A program made the position numbers and the translations under genes. Below the pieces are notes generated by a model. It was not told the origin of the DNA. It saw nothing but the letters and a program-made list of their open reading frames with translations, and did not search any database. From Anaerotignum sp. (GTDB lineage: Bacteria > Bacillota > Clostridia > Lachnospirales > Anaerotignaceae): a DNA stretch of 64,000 nt. Shown piece after piece: positions 7,570-17,188 of the stretch (the stretch's first letter is position 1; the number at the start of each line of letters is the position of its first letter). The DNA is taken from NCBI GenBank assembly GCA_020024265.1, contig JAHHTW010000002.1, forward strand, positions 62,001 through 126,000, given 5' to 3'.

Positions 7570-8784
7570 TTACTCTGCTTGGATTGTACCCAATACCGGT
7601 ATATGATCTATCGGAATCGTATAATTTTCTGCCTTCCCATTGATTGCAGTATTGCTAATATCCAAAATTCCTTGCACTGCCAATATACGGCTTTCCAGTT
7701 GACTGATACGCACAACGAGTAATTCTTCCTGATTTGCCCAACCCTTCGCCAAAGCTGACAAATATTCACCAATGGCTTGATGTACATAGGATTGTATATC
7801 CTCCCATTTCCAACCGGATTGATACGTCAGAGAAAAAGAAATATCAATGGTATCTGCCTGTACCCCTGCTACACGAACCACATGACCAATTGGCGCAAGT
7901 CCGATGCCTTCTCCTGTGTCTTGCAGTGGATCTATCGCTGTTTGTACCTGCGCAATGAGCGTACTGGAAGGCACTGTATAGGTACTGTTGATGATGACCA
8001 ATTTCACAGTACCACCCACCGTCAGCAGCCCTTCATTGCCTGCTTGATACACAGTATCCAGCCATGTTTTCACATCCTCCGGGACACCGGAAAGACCAGA
8101 TATCCAGTCAGCTGTACCTTGGGGCGGTTTGAGTTCTTTTGGCTTGATACCACCATTCCATGCACGATATACCTTTACACCACCAACACCGGGAATGGCA
8201 TTGACTTTTTCGATATAGTCTGTACGATTGCCACCAAATGCTTGGGCGTTTAGACTGCGAAAATACCGCTGCCGAAATGCTTCTGTGTTTTCCTCATCCT
8301 CCCCCGGTACAATGAGTGCTGTAATGGTACAGGTTTCCAAACCATCTATATATTCAATGGGAATGACCGTACCTGCATAGTCGTTTCCTGCTTCCCCCAC
8401 ACTTTCACAGGTGAGTGCATATCGTCCTTCCTCCATAACATCCGAAACGTAATAATTCAGCTTCCCAATAGAAAAACGAGTGTACATGGGAAGCTGTAAA
8501 GATGTTGGTGTGATTTCCATTTGCAAAACTGCTGCTGAGGCCGGAAGCGGAGAAAGCCCTCTTTCTTTTGCCCGTAAAATGAGATATGGTCTGCTTGCGG
8601 TGTCTGCAAATGTTTCTTTCAAAATGTTATCCAGTGCGATATACAGGTTTTGCAGTTCTACAGCGGCAGGGGCCTGTCCCAGCCAAAGCATAGAGCCTTC
8701 CCTACTGTCAAGCTGTTCATTTTCCTGTAAAGCATAATCTATCATGCTTTGCAAAAGGCTCTCATATGTTAGATGTTCATACAT
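7570..8784 (-). CDS. xkdT: Baseplate J-like protein (XkdT / Mu gp47)
   Basis: 404 aa, usual length for the family. Key features are the N-terminal DSREGSMLWLGQAPAAVELQNLY helix, the APGEDEE-like turn VPGEDEENTEAFRQRYF, and GGNRTDYIEKVNAIPGVGGVKVYRAWNGG, diagnostic of baseplate_J. Builds the baseplate wedge of a contractile tail. One-base overlap with the upstream XkdS-like gene. Confidence 0.93.
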   Translation of the reverse strand: MYEHLTYESLLQSMIDYALQENEQLDSREGSMLWLGQAPAAVELQNLYIALDNILKETFADTASRPYLILRAKERGLSPLPASAAVLQMEITPTSLQLPMYTRFSIGKLNYYVSDVMEEGRYALTCESVGEAGNDYAGTVIPIEYIDGLETCTITALIVPGEDEENTEAFRQRYFRSLNAQAFGGNRTDYIEKVNAIPGVGGVKVYRAWNGGIKPKELKPPQGTADWISGLSGVPEDVKTWLDTVYQAGNEGLLTVGGTVKLVIINSTYTVPSSTLIAQVQTAIDPLQDTGEGIGLAPIGHVVRVAGVQADTIDISFSLTYQSGWKWEDIQSYVHQAIGEYLSALAKGWANQEELLVVRISQLESRILAVQGILDISNTAINGKAENYTIPIDHIPVLGTIQAE

Positions 8785-9185
8785 CAGATAACCACCCCCT
8801 TTTCCGTTTCAAACGCACCAAATATTGTCGTAACTGTAAATTTTGCATGCACTTTTTTCTTTTCTACTGTAAACACAAAGTTGTCTACCGCAGTAATACG
8901 ATCATCTTGCAGCAATGCTTCTCTAATTCTGCGTTCGATTTCCGGAATCACATAAGCCGGATCTTTGCCAATCAAATCCCCAAGCTCTGCACCATAGTCC
9001 CATGAATGAATCAGCCACTCGTATCGCTGGGTATTGAGAATCAAAAAAACAGCCTGAGCGACAGACTGTATCTGGTCGATATTTCCTTTGACCGTTTCGG
9101 TATCATACAGCATACGAAATGTTTTGCTTGGCAACACTTCAAATGCAAAATCAGATTGTAAATCATCCTGTACCTTTGGTATCAA
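8784..9185 (-). CDS. xkdS: Baseplate protein XkdS-like (DUF2634)
   Basis: 133 aa. TTG start, in a TTGA overlap with the previous stop. Core WLIHSWDYGAELGDLIGK and IRRIREALLQDDRI-like sequence fit the gp25/DUF2634 baseplate family. Position between the XkdR-like and baseplate J genes is the canonical Xkd order. Confidence 0.88.
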   Translation of the reverse strand: MIPKVQDDLQSDFAFEVLPSKTFRMLYDTETVKGNIDQIQSVAQAVFLILNTQRYEWLIHSWDYGAELGDLIGKDPAYVIPEIERRIREALLQDDRITAVDNFVFTVEKKKVHAKFTVTTIFGAFETEKGVVI

Positions 9186-9613
9186 ACAAATTCCCCCTCT
9201 ATGGCAGGGTGCGGCTTGATGCGATCCAATACAATCAATCGCTTTCCTCCTTGCATCCGTGCAAGCAGCACAAAATCGCCAATCACCAAAGCATTTTGTA
9301 TCTTGAGTTTCTTCTTGCCTGTGATCGGATGGCTATGCGAGATTGCTTCCACCGTGCCGCCACCTGTATATGTATCTTTGACTGGGTGTGTATGTGAGAC
9401 TTCCTCTGTCACTGCACTGATGCTTGCATCCAGTTCAAAATTGGTGACATTCCTTGTCAGAACAAGCATTCTTTCTGTGTAAATCGTTTTTTGGTCTACT
9501 TGTATTTTGAGCGGCTTTTCGGAGATTACCTGACCAAATACAAAGGCGACAGGCTTTCCTGCTTCTACCGCTTCCACCGCTGCTCTCTTGACCGCTTCTA
9601 CTGCATTAGGCAA
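9182..9613 (-). CDS. xkdR: XkdR-like protein (DUF2577)
   Basis: About 143 aa from a TTG at 9611-9613 (GGGGGTG upstream); an in-frame TTG at 9626-9628 would add 5 residues. Contains FVFGQVISEKPLKIQVDQ and SHTHPVKDTYTGGG, the beta-rich spike/hub pattern of DUF2577. Part of the baseplate hub; overlaps the preceding hydrolase-like gene. Confidence 0.82.
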   Translation of the reverse strand: MPNAVEAVKRAAVEAVEAGKPVAFVFGQVISEKPLKIQVDQKTIYTERMLVLTRNVTNFELDASISAVTEEVSHTHPVKDTYTGGGTVEAISHSHPITGKKKLKIQNALVIGDFVLLARMQGGKRLIVLDRIKPHPAIEGEFV

Positions 9614-10583
9614 TAAACGCACCCCCAATCAAATTTAAGTCCATGGTATGATGCTCTGCATCAAAGGTATGTATTACTTTATCCACCATCATATATTGAT
9701 TTGCCACCATATCCCCCAAATGAAGCGATACCGCAACGGCAGTTCCGGCTCTGACACGCACATCCCCAAACGCCTTTTGTATGGATAATTTCCTTGTTTT
9801 GGCATTGTACAGCTTAAGCAATGCTTCTGCTTTTTGTACAGCTCCTGTTGTAGTCTGTATCTGCTCAAAATATTGCAATACCCCCCAGCGGTTCATGCTT
9901 TCGCCATCCTGCACCACAAATCGTTGTAATGTACCGGTATCCTGATTGGGATAGGCAAGATTGATTTTGTTGTAGGTTTGACTGTCAATACTGGATTCAT
10001 AGTTGAAGTTTTCTCCTGTTTCCTCATCAATCAGCAAATCCAGCTTCATGGAATTTACGTTCTGCAATGTCAGCTTCCCAACCTCATCATACAATACAAA
10101 AAGCTGCTTGGTGTGCAGCATCGTTTCAGACAATGCATTTTGTATCATATCAAACAGCGTTTTGTTTTCCTCCATAATCGTTTCAAAAACATATCCGGTA
10201 TCCTCAATCCTTCCGATTTGCAAACGAAAGTCCGCTGCCAATCGTTTCAGAAGGTCAGATGCTTTTAACCCTTCCGCTATGACAGTATTTTTGTTTTTCA
10301 AGTATCGTAATTGGTCATATGCTACTACATCGATGGTTCTGTTTTTATCTCGCCTCTTTTGGAATACAAAACCGTGAAAGATTGCCTTTCCATCTACCAG
10401 CAACCGTACAGGATTCCCCTCTTGAAAATTCAACCCATCACTTTTGAATACCGTAAAAGTCAATTTTCCCGGTGTACCCTTCCGCTCCCATACCAATTTT
10501 ATCCCATCCTTTACCGCAGGGATTTGAATATCTGCACCATTCTGTATCGTAATTTCTACTTGCAAATCATCACCCCTTTCCAT
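9606..10583 (-). CDS. xkdQ: Baseplate hub / late control D-like protein (XkdQ)
   Basis: 325 aa. Reads as the XkdQ/gpD family: GTPGKLTFTV, NPVRLLVDGKAIFHGFVFQK, DVVAYDQLRYLKNK. This hub protein bridges the tail tube and spike. Upstream LysM-bearing XkdP overlaps it by 14 nt, as in PBSX. Confidence 0.9.
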   Translation of the reverse strand: MERGDDLQVEITIQNGADIQIPAVKDGIKLVWERKGTPGKLTFTVFKSDGLNFQEGNPVRLLVDGKAIFHGFVFQKRRDKNRTIDVVAYDQLRYLKNKNTVIAEGLKASDLLKRLAADFRLQIGRIEDTGYVFETIMEENKTLFDMIQNALSETMLHTKQLFVLYDEVGKLTLQNVNSMKLDLLIDEETGENFNYESSIDSQTYNKINLAYPNQDTGTLQRFVVQDGESMNRWGVLQYFEQIQTTTGAVQKAEALLKLYNAKTRKLSIQKAFGDVRVRAGTAVAVSLHLGDMVANQYMMVDKVIHTFDAEHHTMDLNLIGGAFIA

Positions 10584-11250
10584 TTGGCAGCGTCAATACT
10601 TGCCCTGGATAGATGAGATTTGGATTTTGAATTTTGTCTTTATTCAAGCGATAGATTTCTTGATACCTTGCGCCATCTCCCAAATATTTTTTGGAAATGT
10701 TCCAAAGACAATCCCCTTTTTTAACTGTATATGCACCTGCTTTGGGTGCGTTTGTCTGCTCTCTTGGTGGATTTTGTACAGATGCTTTCGCCTTCTCATT
10801 TGGCGCTGTCGGCTGCTTGATATTTACTTTCTTTGTGCCATAGGCTTTCCATTGCTTTAATTTCACGGATACCGTAATATCAAAGCCCTCTGCTGCATCT
10901 TCTTTGATTTCATATTCCTCCAATCCCACTGTCAGATTGGAATAGAAAAGACTTGTGCCATCTGGTTTTGCTCTGTTGAGTATCCATTGGAATGGCTGTT
11001 TTTCTTTTTTCAACCGCTCCAAATGACTCAAATAATACTGTGCAGACTGCGCATTGCCATTTGTAAACGGATATGACACTTGTGGCAACATCAAATCAAA
11101 TGTGACACTCGTCAGTCCTGCTAATTGCAAAATATTGATTTCTTCCCCATCAATGAGTGTGAATGTTTTGTTTTGATTGTTTATTTTCATAGAAATTTTG
11201 GAGGGCATAACAGGCATAAGCACATCACCCATATACATCTTGTACGCCAC
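10570..11250 (-). CDS. xkdP: XkdP-like baseplate protein with LysM domain
   Basis: 226 aa, GTG start overlapping the tape-measure stop. N-terminal ~130 residues are the XkdP baseplate part. The C-terminal ~50 residues are one LysM module: YTVKKGDCLWNISKKYLGDG ... IYPGQVLTLP. LysM binds peptidoglycan and should position the baseplate during wall penetration. Confidence 0.92.
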   Translation of the reverse strand: MAYKMYMGDVLMPVMPSKISMKINNQNKTFTLIDGEEINILQLAGLTSVTFDLMLPQVSYPFTNGNAQSAQYYLSHLERLKKEKQPFQWILNRAKPDGTSLFYSNLTVGLEEYEIKEDAAEGFDITVSVKLKQWKAYGTKKVNIKQPTAPNEKAKASVQNPPREQTNAPKAGAYTVKKGDCLWNISKKYLGDGARYQEIYRLNKDKIQNPNLIYPGQVLTLPNGKG

Positions 11251-13217
11251 TACACATACACCCCCTCACCGGAAATATCCAGTTTTTCCACAAAGTCATT
11301 TGCCCAGATATCCAAAATACCATCTAGGTCTGTATCTTTGGAAATATGATTTTCATTATGCTGCTCAATATGGATTTCTGCTGTGGTATAGCGGTTGATG
11401 GCTTCTCTCTCTGCAATATCCCGCATATACTCCAAATTCTCTTTTGTAATCTCTAAAGCATCATGCATAGCGGCAGTATTGCCTGCTGTATCCCCTGTGT
11501 TTCTCGCAATATCATCAAATGCATTGCCAAAATGAAACGCATCTGTACCACCCAGACCAAAGCCTCCCGATACTTTATCCGCAATGCCTTTGCCAAAGTC
11601 ATATCCGGCAGAAGCAGCATTTGTATAATCGAAAAAGTCCATTTTATGAACATATTCCACCCATCCGGATTCATCCTTGACCTTCTGTTGTGCCTGTTCC
11701 AATCTTGTATAAAAGCGATCTAAGCCACTTGTGATGTTCACCTCAACACCGGGGATGTTATTGATTAAATCCTCTATTCCATGTGCAAGATTTTTGATAT
11801 AGCCAATGACCGTCAAACACATATCGTAAAAAAGCACTTTTACAGCAGCAACCGGATTGTTGAATACATTGCCAATAAAATTGGCTATCATAACAACGGC
11901 GTGTTCTAGTGGTACAACAAAACTGTTCATGATAAAAGCGAGTAATACAGCAAACGCACCAGCAACGATACCTGTTGCGGATACCGATGCTCCAGCATGC
12001 TTATTGTATGCCGCAACACCAGCGTACAAAGCCCCTATTAAGAGTGTAATCCACATAACTACACGCACAATGGGATTGGCAAGCAATACAGAGTTGAACA
12101 TGGATACTGCGGCTGTAGTTCCTCCTGTAGCACCCGTCAATACCCCAAAAGCGATGGAAAGGAAACTGACTGCACCATGATAAAGACCGGTTGCAAAGGC
12201 TGCAATCTGTGTCCAATGTGCTACAATTTGAAATACAGCAAAGGAAGCACCAACAGCAAGCACCAATGGACCAATGATAGAAATGTTGTTTGCCAGAAAG
12301 TTGATTCCGTTGAGCAAAGGCTGTAGTACCTTCAAAGCAATGTTTCCAGCCATTGTGAATACCTGCCCCCATGTCATTGGCATACTTTCAAACTTGGCAT
12401 TGGTTTCATCTGCCATCGCAAACATTGCATTTTTTACCACAGACGCAGTCACAAGTCCTTGCTCTGCATAGTTTTTGATAGAGCCTTCGGCGACACCCAT
12501 ATACTGTTCAATCGCCCTTGCAATCCCAGGCGCAGCATCCAATATGGAATTCAATTCCTCACCACGCAATGCGCCGGCTGCCATTGCCTGTGTCAGCTGT
12601 AGCATCGCATTGCTCTGCTCTGTCGCAGAAGCCCCACCAATGACAAATTGTTTGTTGATTTGTTCCATAAATGCAATGACCTGATCCATGTCATGGTCAA
12701 AGGCATTTCCAGCATTCAGCCCCAGCTTTGCAACTGCGGAGGCAGTATCAAAATATGCAGATCTGGAACGCTGTGCAGATGCCATGATTTTCTGTTCCAG
12801 TTCGTCCAACGAACCACCATCTGTAACCAAAAGGTTGAGCCTTGCATTGGTACTTGCATATGTATCGGATAAGTCAACAACTTTCTTGATTGCTGCCAAG
12901 CTCCCAATGGTAGCAGCAATACCTTTGAGCCTGCCCATCAGTCCATTAGCTTCAGTGCTGCCATCACGTATTCTGCGGTTGAATTGGCTTTGCTGTATAC
13001 CGGCATTTCTGACATTTTGTTCGATTTCATCAAATGCTGCACCGGCTCTTGCCAGTTCTTCTCGTGCCTCATGAATCGCTGATACATCAATGGCATGACC
13101 CGATGCCCGCTGCATCGATTCAAAGCTATTCAATACAATGTTCATAGCCCTGTGCATGGATTGCAGTGGACGTGTCACGCCGTCATAGATTTGAATGGCT
13201 GTCCGAATGGTTGCCAA
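11250..13217 (-). CDS. xkdO: Tail tape-measure protein
   Basis: 655 aa from a TTG start with GGAGGGG upstream. N-terminal coiled-coil/helical region (SMHRAMNIVLNSFESMQRA...), then the phage tape-measure core (TYASTNARLNLLVTDGG ... GEELNSILDAAPGIARAIEQYMG) and several hydrophobic Ala/Gly-rich segments at ~300-450. It sets tail length and is ejected on infection. Relatively short, implying a short contractile tail. Confidence 0.92.
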   Translation of the reverse strand: MATIRTAIQIYDGVTRPLQSMHRAMNIVLNSFESMQRASGHAIDVSAIHEAREELARAGAAFDEIEQNVRNAGIQQSQFNRRIRDGSTEANGLMGRLKGIAATIGSLAAIKKVVDLSDTYASTNARLNLLVTDGGSLDELEQKIMASAQRSRSAYFDTASAVAKLGLNAGNAFDHDMDQVIAFMEQINKQFVIGGASATEQSNAMLQLTQAMAAGALRGEELNSILDAAPGIARAIEQYMGVAEGSIKNYAEQGLVTASVVKNAMFAMADETNAKFESMPMTWGQVFTMAGNIALKVLQPLLNGINFLANNISIIGPLVLAVGASFAVFQIVAHWTQIAAFATGLYHGAVSFLSIAFGVLTGATGGTTAAVSMFNSVLLANPIVRVVMWITLLIGALYAGVAAYNKHAGASVSATGIVAGAFAVLLAFIMNSFVVPLEHAVVMIANFIGNVFNNPVAAVKVLFYDMCLTVIGYIKNLAHGIEDLINNIPGVEVNITSGLDRFYTRLEQAQQKVKDESGWVEYVHKMDFFDYTNAASAGYDFGKGIADKVSGGFGLGGTDAFHFGNAFDDIARNTGDTAGNTAAMHDALEITKENLEYMRDIAEREAINRYTTAEIHIEQHNENHISKDTDLDGILDIWANDFVEKLDISGEGVYV

Positions 13218-13265
13218 ATGCTTCCCCTCCTTTTTTCCGAAAGATACTAAGACTTATTTTTTATG

Positions 13266-13451
13266 TTATTTCTTTCGTTTTAACTCTTCTGCCTGCTTTT
13301 TTTCTTCTTCTATACGCACATCAATCGCAGCGATGATAAACGCCTGTTCTTGCCGGTCAAGGGTGAAAAATTGAGATGGCAAAATACGCAGCTTATGAAG
13401 GCAATAGTAAGCAATATTTGCCTCACTATCGCCTTCCTCAATTAGTTTTTT
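13266..13451 (-). CDS. -1 frame extension of the tail assembly chaperone (GpGT-type)
   Basis: Open frame of 59 codons (LIEEGDSEANIAYYCLHKLR ... EELKRKK) without its own start, in the -1 frame relative to the chaperone gene. It begins at the A AAA AAC slippery heptamer just before the zero-frame stop. Ribosomes that slip would make a ~206-residue fusion. This G/GT arrangement between tube and tape-measure genes is conserved in long-tailed phages. Confidence 0.85.
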   Translation of the reverse strand, partial: KKLIEEGDSEANIAYYCLHKLRILPSQFFTLDRQEQAFIIAAIDVRIEEEKKQAEELKRKK

Positions 13452-13885
13452 GCCTCGTCCACCTCATCCTGAAGCGTTGTGTCAAACCCACAAACCTCTT
13501 GTACCTTTGTCAGATAGTCCACATATTCCCCAGGTAACAGCATCGTTTTCAATAGTGCTTCTGCCCCCATCACACCATAGGAGTTTTGCAGCTCTGCGTC
13601 ATTCAAATTTGGATAGACTGTGCAGGATACTGCCAATTTCCCCAGATACAGATCAATGTCGGTTTCTTTTTGATACTGATTTTTCTTACCCGGAATCGGC
13701 ACACGCTTTGCACAGCTTTTACGCAGTGCTTCATCCTCAGAGCCTGTAATCGCTTTGATTTCCCAAGCGATTGGTTTTTTATTTTCGTCAATAAATCGTG
13801 TAGAAACAACATGTTTCACATTTTCTACCGGCATTGCATTCTTAGCTAAAAAAGCGGAAAGTCCCATTCTTATTTTCCTCCTCAA
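13442..13885 (-). CDS. xkdN: Tail assembly chaperone (XkdN-like, GpG)
   Basis: 147 aa. XkdN-like: LSAFLAKNAMPVENVKHVVS ... KSCAKRVPIPGKKNQYQKE ... LLPGEYVDYLTKVQEVCGFD. Coats the tape measure during tail-tube polymerisation. The last codons GCA AAA AAC TAA form the slippery site for a longer -1 product. Sits between tail tube and tape measure as expected. Confidence 0.9.
   Translation of the reverse strand: MRRKIRMGLSAFLAKNAMPVENVKHVVSTRFIDENKKPIAWEIKAITGSEDEALRKSCAKRVPIPGKKNQYQKETDIDLYLGKLAVSCTVYPNLNDAELQNSYGVMGAEALLKTMLLPGEYVDYLTKVQEVCGFDTTLQDEVDEAKN
13445..13451 (-). promoter_or_regulatory. Programmed -1 frameshift slippery heptamer
   Basis: Minus strand reads A AAA AAC in the zero frame, immediately followed by TAA (13442-13444). 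This is a canonical X XXY YYZ -1 slippery site, placed exactly where tail-chaperone frameshifts occur. Confidence 0.85.
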
Positions 13886-13888
13886 TCA

Positions 13889-14362
13889 TTATTCCATACC
13901 CTGCAACATTTGAAATGTTTCAGGCAAATCAAAAGTTTCAAATGTGCCAGACAAATCTTCTTCCAGCAAATCCTCCCCAGACTGAAATTTCGCCAACGTG
14001 AATGTATCACAAAGGCAATCATGATGTACCACCGTTTGTCTGCCTACAGAAGAAGTTGGATCTTCATTGGTTACTTGGATTTCAAAATATGGCATGACAC
14101 CTGTTTTTTGATATTGGTCGGCAATCTTACGAAAAATAGACTGATTATAGTGTGCCTTGCCACTCCATGTGCCATTGCCACCGGCAGCCTTATGCCCTTT
14201 ACCAACCTTGCCCAATATATTTACATCCGTAATTTTTGTTTCCCATTTGCTTTCAAATTCAGTTAGGCTCATAAAATTATATCGGTCGCCCTCAATCGTA
14301 ATGAAGCACTCTGCCATGCTGCCATACACAGCATCTTTTGCGTTCATAATCGCATTGTTCAT
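13889..14362 (-). CDS. xkdM: Tail tube protein (XkdM)
   Basis: 157 aa. YGSMAECFITIEGDRYNFMS start and VNILGKVGKGHKAAGGNGTWSGKAHYN core match the XkdM inner tail-tube family. Directly downstream of the sheath gene, the usual contractile-tail pair. Confidence 0.92.
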   Translation of the reverse strand: MNNAIMNAKDAVYGSMAECFITIEGDRYNFMSLTEFESKWETKITDVNILGKVGKGHKAAGGNGTWSGKAHYNQSIFRKIADQYQKTGVMPYFEIQVTNEDPTSSVGRQTVVHHDCLCDTFTLAKFQSGEDLLEEDLSGTFETFDLPETFQMLQGME

Positions 14363-14383
14363 TGCTTTGCATCCTCCTTCCCA

Positions 14384-15757
14384 TTATTGTACATAGACAG
14401 TCATATACAGTTGTGCCATTGCATTGACCGGTGTGACATAATCCGTTACCACAACTGCCTTTTTGGTATCTCCTTTTGTCACTGTCACATGTTCCGGTTC
14501 AAAATGCTCAATCGCCCTGATGGTTTGCAGCTCATTGTGGTGCTTCACAATGTCATTCCACAAAGAAATACGACCAGCATTGTCATTTGGTACTTTGCCC
14601 AGATACTTTTTGCCAAACAAAACAGCAATATCATTTGCAATCTGATCCAAAACACGGATGGTTTGATTGCTTGAGAAGTCCGCTGATTTTTCATCTGTAA
14701 CAGAAATAAAGGTATTCACATCCTCCAATACTGCCACATGGCCATCTACCATATGGAACATCAGAGAGCCTTCCAAAATACCGTTTTCCAGTTCTGTTTG
14801 TGTGTAATCGGTATCAATTTGGTATTCCCCATCATATTTCATGTTGGTTGCAGACTTGTTGACCGCAGCACCTGCAATCACACCTGTTACCCATGGAATG
14901 AGTGCAGCAATGGCATTGCCATCTTCTAATACAGCCTGATTGACAACAGCCTTTCCTGCTATGGTAGCTGTATTTTCTGATACCACACCATTTTTTACAC
15001 TTACGATGCCTTCATAATCTGCCAATGTGCGGAAAAGCACCACCTGAAATTTTTTTCCTACATCATCTCGCATTCTTTTACAGAATGATGTAAACAGAGC
15101 TGTAATCGTAGGATTTACGGACATACATCCCATTGCATGAAAGTTGTAGGCTTCTATTTTATCCAGATAGATTTGATATGCTGCATCTGCTACAGCTCCA
15201 TTCGTCCCCCCAGTCAGGGGAATTCCTGCACTTGGAGAAAGGGATGCATCGGAAAGGAAATCCACAAAATCATTGGGCTTAAGTTCCGCTGCCTTGGACA
15301 CCGCTTTCTGCTCGTCTATCTGCACTGTGTCAAGAAATGTAGATACATCATACAGCAAGGCTTCTTCCTTGCTGTTTTCATTTGCTTCAATGACAATGCG
15401 AATATCATTGCCCCTCGTTCCCGGATGCTTTGCAATGGCATACTTGTTTTTTGCTTTTTCACCGCCTGTATTCAAGCGGAAAAAATGCACTGTTTTGGCA
15501 TGCAGGAAAATCTCCCTGATTGGCTTCAATTCCTCCGCAGTATAGGCATAGCCAAACAGCTTTTGAGAATTTTTCTGAAACTCTGCCAGCTCCACAGTCA
15601 TTACTTTGTTTTCCGCTCCCCAATTCATTGCAAGAGGAATGGTTGCAATGCCACGGTCAGAGAGTGTCGCACTGGCATTTGCGACAGAAACAAAATTGAT
15701 ATACGCACCGGGAAGGATTTTATTTTGCGTTAAAAATGTACCACCACCAAGTGCCAT
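14384..15757 (-). CDS. xkdK: Tail sheath protein (XkdK)
   Basis: 457 aa. The start LPGAYINFVSVANASATLSDRGIA and later GGTNG...YQIYLDKIEAYNFHAMGC and ALIPWVTGVIAGAAVNKSAT match phage tail sheath proteins. Defines the phage as having a contractile tail. Starts 1 nt after the small 54-aa gene's stop region. Confidence 0.95.
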   Translation of the reverse strand: MALGGGTFLTQNKILPGAYINFVSVANASATLSDRGIATIPLAMNWGAENKVMTVELAEFQKNSQKLFGYAYTAEELKPIREIFLHAKTVHFFRLNTGGEKAKNKYAIAKHPGTRGNDIRIVIEANENSKEEALLYDVSTFLDTVQIDEQKAVSKAAELKPNDFVDFLSDASLSPSAGIPLTGGTNGAVADAAYQIYLDKIEAYNFHAMGCMSVNPTITALFTSFCKRMRDDVGKKFQVVLFRTLADYEGIVSVKNGVVSENTATIAGKAVVNQAVLEDGNAIAALIPWVTGVIAGAAVNKSATNMKYDGEYQIDTDYTQTELENGILEGSLMFHMVDGHVAVLEDVNTFISVTDEKSADFSSNQTIRVLDQIANDIAVLFGKKYLGKVPNDNAGRISLWNDIVKHHNELQTIRAIEHFEPEHVTVTKGDTKKAVVVTDYVTPVNAMAQLYMTVYVQ

Positions 15758-15758
15758 A

Positions 15759-15923
15759 TTACTTCACCTTACCTTTCATAAAATCATCCAGCAGCTTGTC
15801 CACCTGCTCCATTGTATATGTTTCCTCTTCTGACAGAAGTACGGAAAGCAAATCTCTGCGCTTTGCATATCTGTCAGATTTTAATATGGTATTTTTGGTA
15901 AAAACCACTTTATTTTTTGTCAT
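15759..15923 (-). CDS. Small phage protein before the sheath gene (54 aa)
   Basis: 54 aa, begins MTKNKVVFTKNTILKSDRY and ends DKLLDDFMKGKVK. AAGGAGTG lies upstream. Basic N-terminus followed by an acidic helix. Fits the short conserved ORF often found between tail terminator and sheath genes in Firmicute phages; function unknown. Confidence 0.75.
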   Translation of the reverse strand: MTKNKVVFTKNTILKSDRYAKRRDLLSVLLSEEETYTMEQVDKLLDDFMKGKVK

Positions 15924-15927
15924 TGCA

Positions 15928-16356
15928 TCACTCCTTTTCAGTTCTCACATCTGTTTCTAGTGTTTCCATACAGGTTTTTTCCAAATTCTTTCTCATAGGT
16001 ATCTTGTAATTCACAAAAAAGTGCAACACATCATCTATGATCTCATAGCTGATATTGGTACCGTGCAGCAAATCTCCGTTTAAGAGTGTGATAAACTCCA
16101 TAGCAGAAATCAGCTTTTGTGCAACCGTAAACAGCTCGACATGATCCCCTTGTTTCTTTTGGAAATACTGAATATCAAAAGGATTTTGCTCTATAAACCG
16201 CTGTCCAACCAAAGGCATGATTTCCGGCTTCAATACCGCAATAAAAAAACAAGGCTCTTTCAAACCCTGTTTCACATGATCTTGATATATTTCATAATCA
16301 TCACCAAAAATGCCGTTCAGCTTCACTGCGATTGCTTCCATTGTTTCTTGTATCAC
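15928..16356 (-). CDS. Tail terminator-like protein (DUF6838 type)
   Basis: 142 aa from a GTG at 16354-16356, which overlaps the upstream TGA (GTGA) and follows AAGGAG by 8 nt. Core FIAVLKPEIMPLVGQRFIEQNPFDIQYF and FVNYKIPMRK is typical of small phage tail-completion proteins in this position. Likely caps the tail at the head-proximal end. Confidence 0.72.
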   Translation of the reverse strand: MIQETMEAIAVKLNGIFGDDYEIYQDHVKQGLKEPCFFIAVLKPEIMPLVGQRFIEQNPFDIQYFQKKQGDHVELFTVAQKLISAMEFITLLNGDLLHGTNISYEIIDDVLHFFVNYKIPMRKNLEKTCMETLETDVRTEKE

Positions 16357-16832
16357 GAAAAACACTCCTTCATGAAATCATACAGCTTTTTTTCCAAAAT
16401 AGCAGGAGCCTTCTGTTCCAGCTCCTGTGTGGAAATGGTCAGCATATACCGCCCCTTTACCCAGCTTTGCTTTAATACCATACCACCCTCTGCATCAGGA
16501 TCATAAACAAATCTGTCGCTTTCCCAATGCCCCGGAATAAACCGTCCCGGTTGTTGTCTATGCCCGTATTCCACATAGGAGGCATACACAAGGTTATTGA
16601 TTAAAACCACTGTGTAGTGGCTGCCACGATGACCCACAGGCATGATTGCCCAAGCATCACGCAATGTGCCATATACTACAGGTGTTCGCTTTACGGTTTT
16701 GCTCAGCAGACGTTTTGCAAGGTCTTTGGATGCATTTCTCATAAAGGTATCCAAATCGGCATCCATCAGCTGCTCCAATCGGTGGTTAAGCTGTTGCAGC
16801 TGTTGGATATCGCATCTTCCCCATCTTGCCAT
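16353..16832 (-). CDS. HK97 gp10-like / XkdI head-tail protein
   Basis: 159 aa. LMDADLDTFMRNASKDLAKRLL ... YASYVEYGHRQQPGRFIPGHW is the HK97-gp10/XkdI pattern. Head-tail connection component. Overlaps the next gene by one base upstream. Confidence 0.82.
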   Translation of the reverse strand: MARWGRCDIQQLQQLNHRLEQLMDADLDTFMRNASKDLAKRLLSKTVKRTPVVYGTLRDAWAIMPVGHRGSHYTVVLINNLVYASYVEYGHRQQPGRFIPGHWESDRFVYDPDAEGGMVLKQSWVKGRYMLTISTQELEQKAPAILEKKLYDFMKECFS

Positions 16833-17188
16833 TATGCATACCCCCGAAAAGGTACCAGTGGAATCTCCTGATGCTGTGTGAATACACCAGCTTCACCGCT
16901 TTGGGCATATATCCATTCTCGTTTTGTTGGATGCAGCCGCTTGACAACGATTTTACAGCCAGCAGGCACGATAACATCAGGAGAAAGAAAGAGTTTGACA
17001 TTCTGTGCAATCGTATCTACATGATCACCATTGGTTGTTGTTATGGTTTCAAAGGATAGCTTACAGGGTTGGTCTGTTATGGTTTCTACTTCTACAAAGC
17101 CCGTCAGCTTTGTTTGTGGATCAGTGCTTTTGAGTTGCTGATAAATGGTACACCGATCCTTCCACAATCTTTCAAGCGGATTGCCCAT
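16832..17188 (-). CDS. Head closure protein (XkdH-like)
   Basis: 118 aa. MGNPLERLWKDRCTIYQ ... LFLSPDVIVPAGCKIVVKRLH resembles the beta-barrel head-completion proteins (SPP1 gp16/XkdH). Joins portal/adaptor to tail. Confidence 0.8.
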   Translation of the reverse strand: MGNPLERLWKDRCTIYQQLKSTDPQTKLTGFVEVETITDQPCKLSFETITTTNGDHVDTIAQNVKLFLSPDVIVPAGCKIVVKRLHPTKREWIYAQSGEAGVFTQHQEIPLVPFRGYA

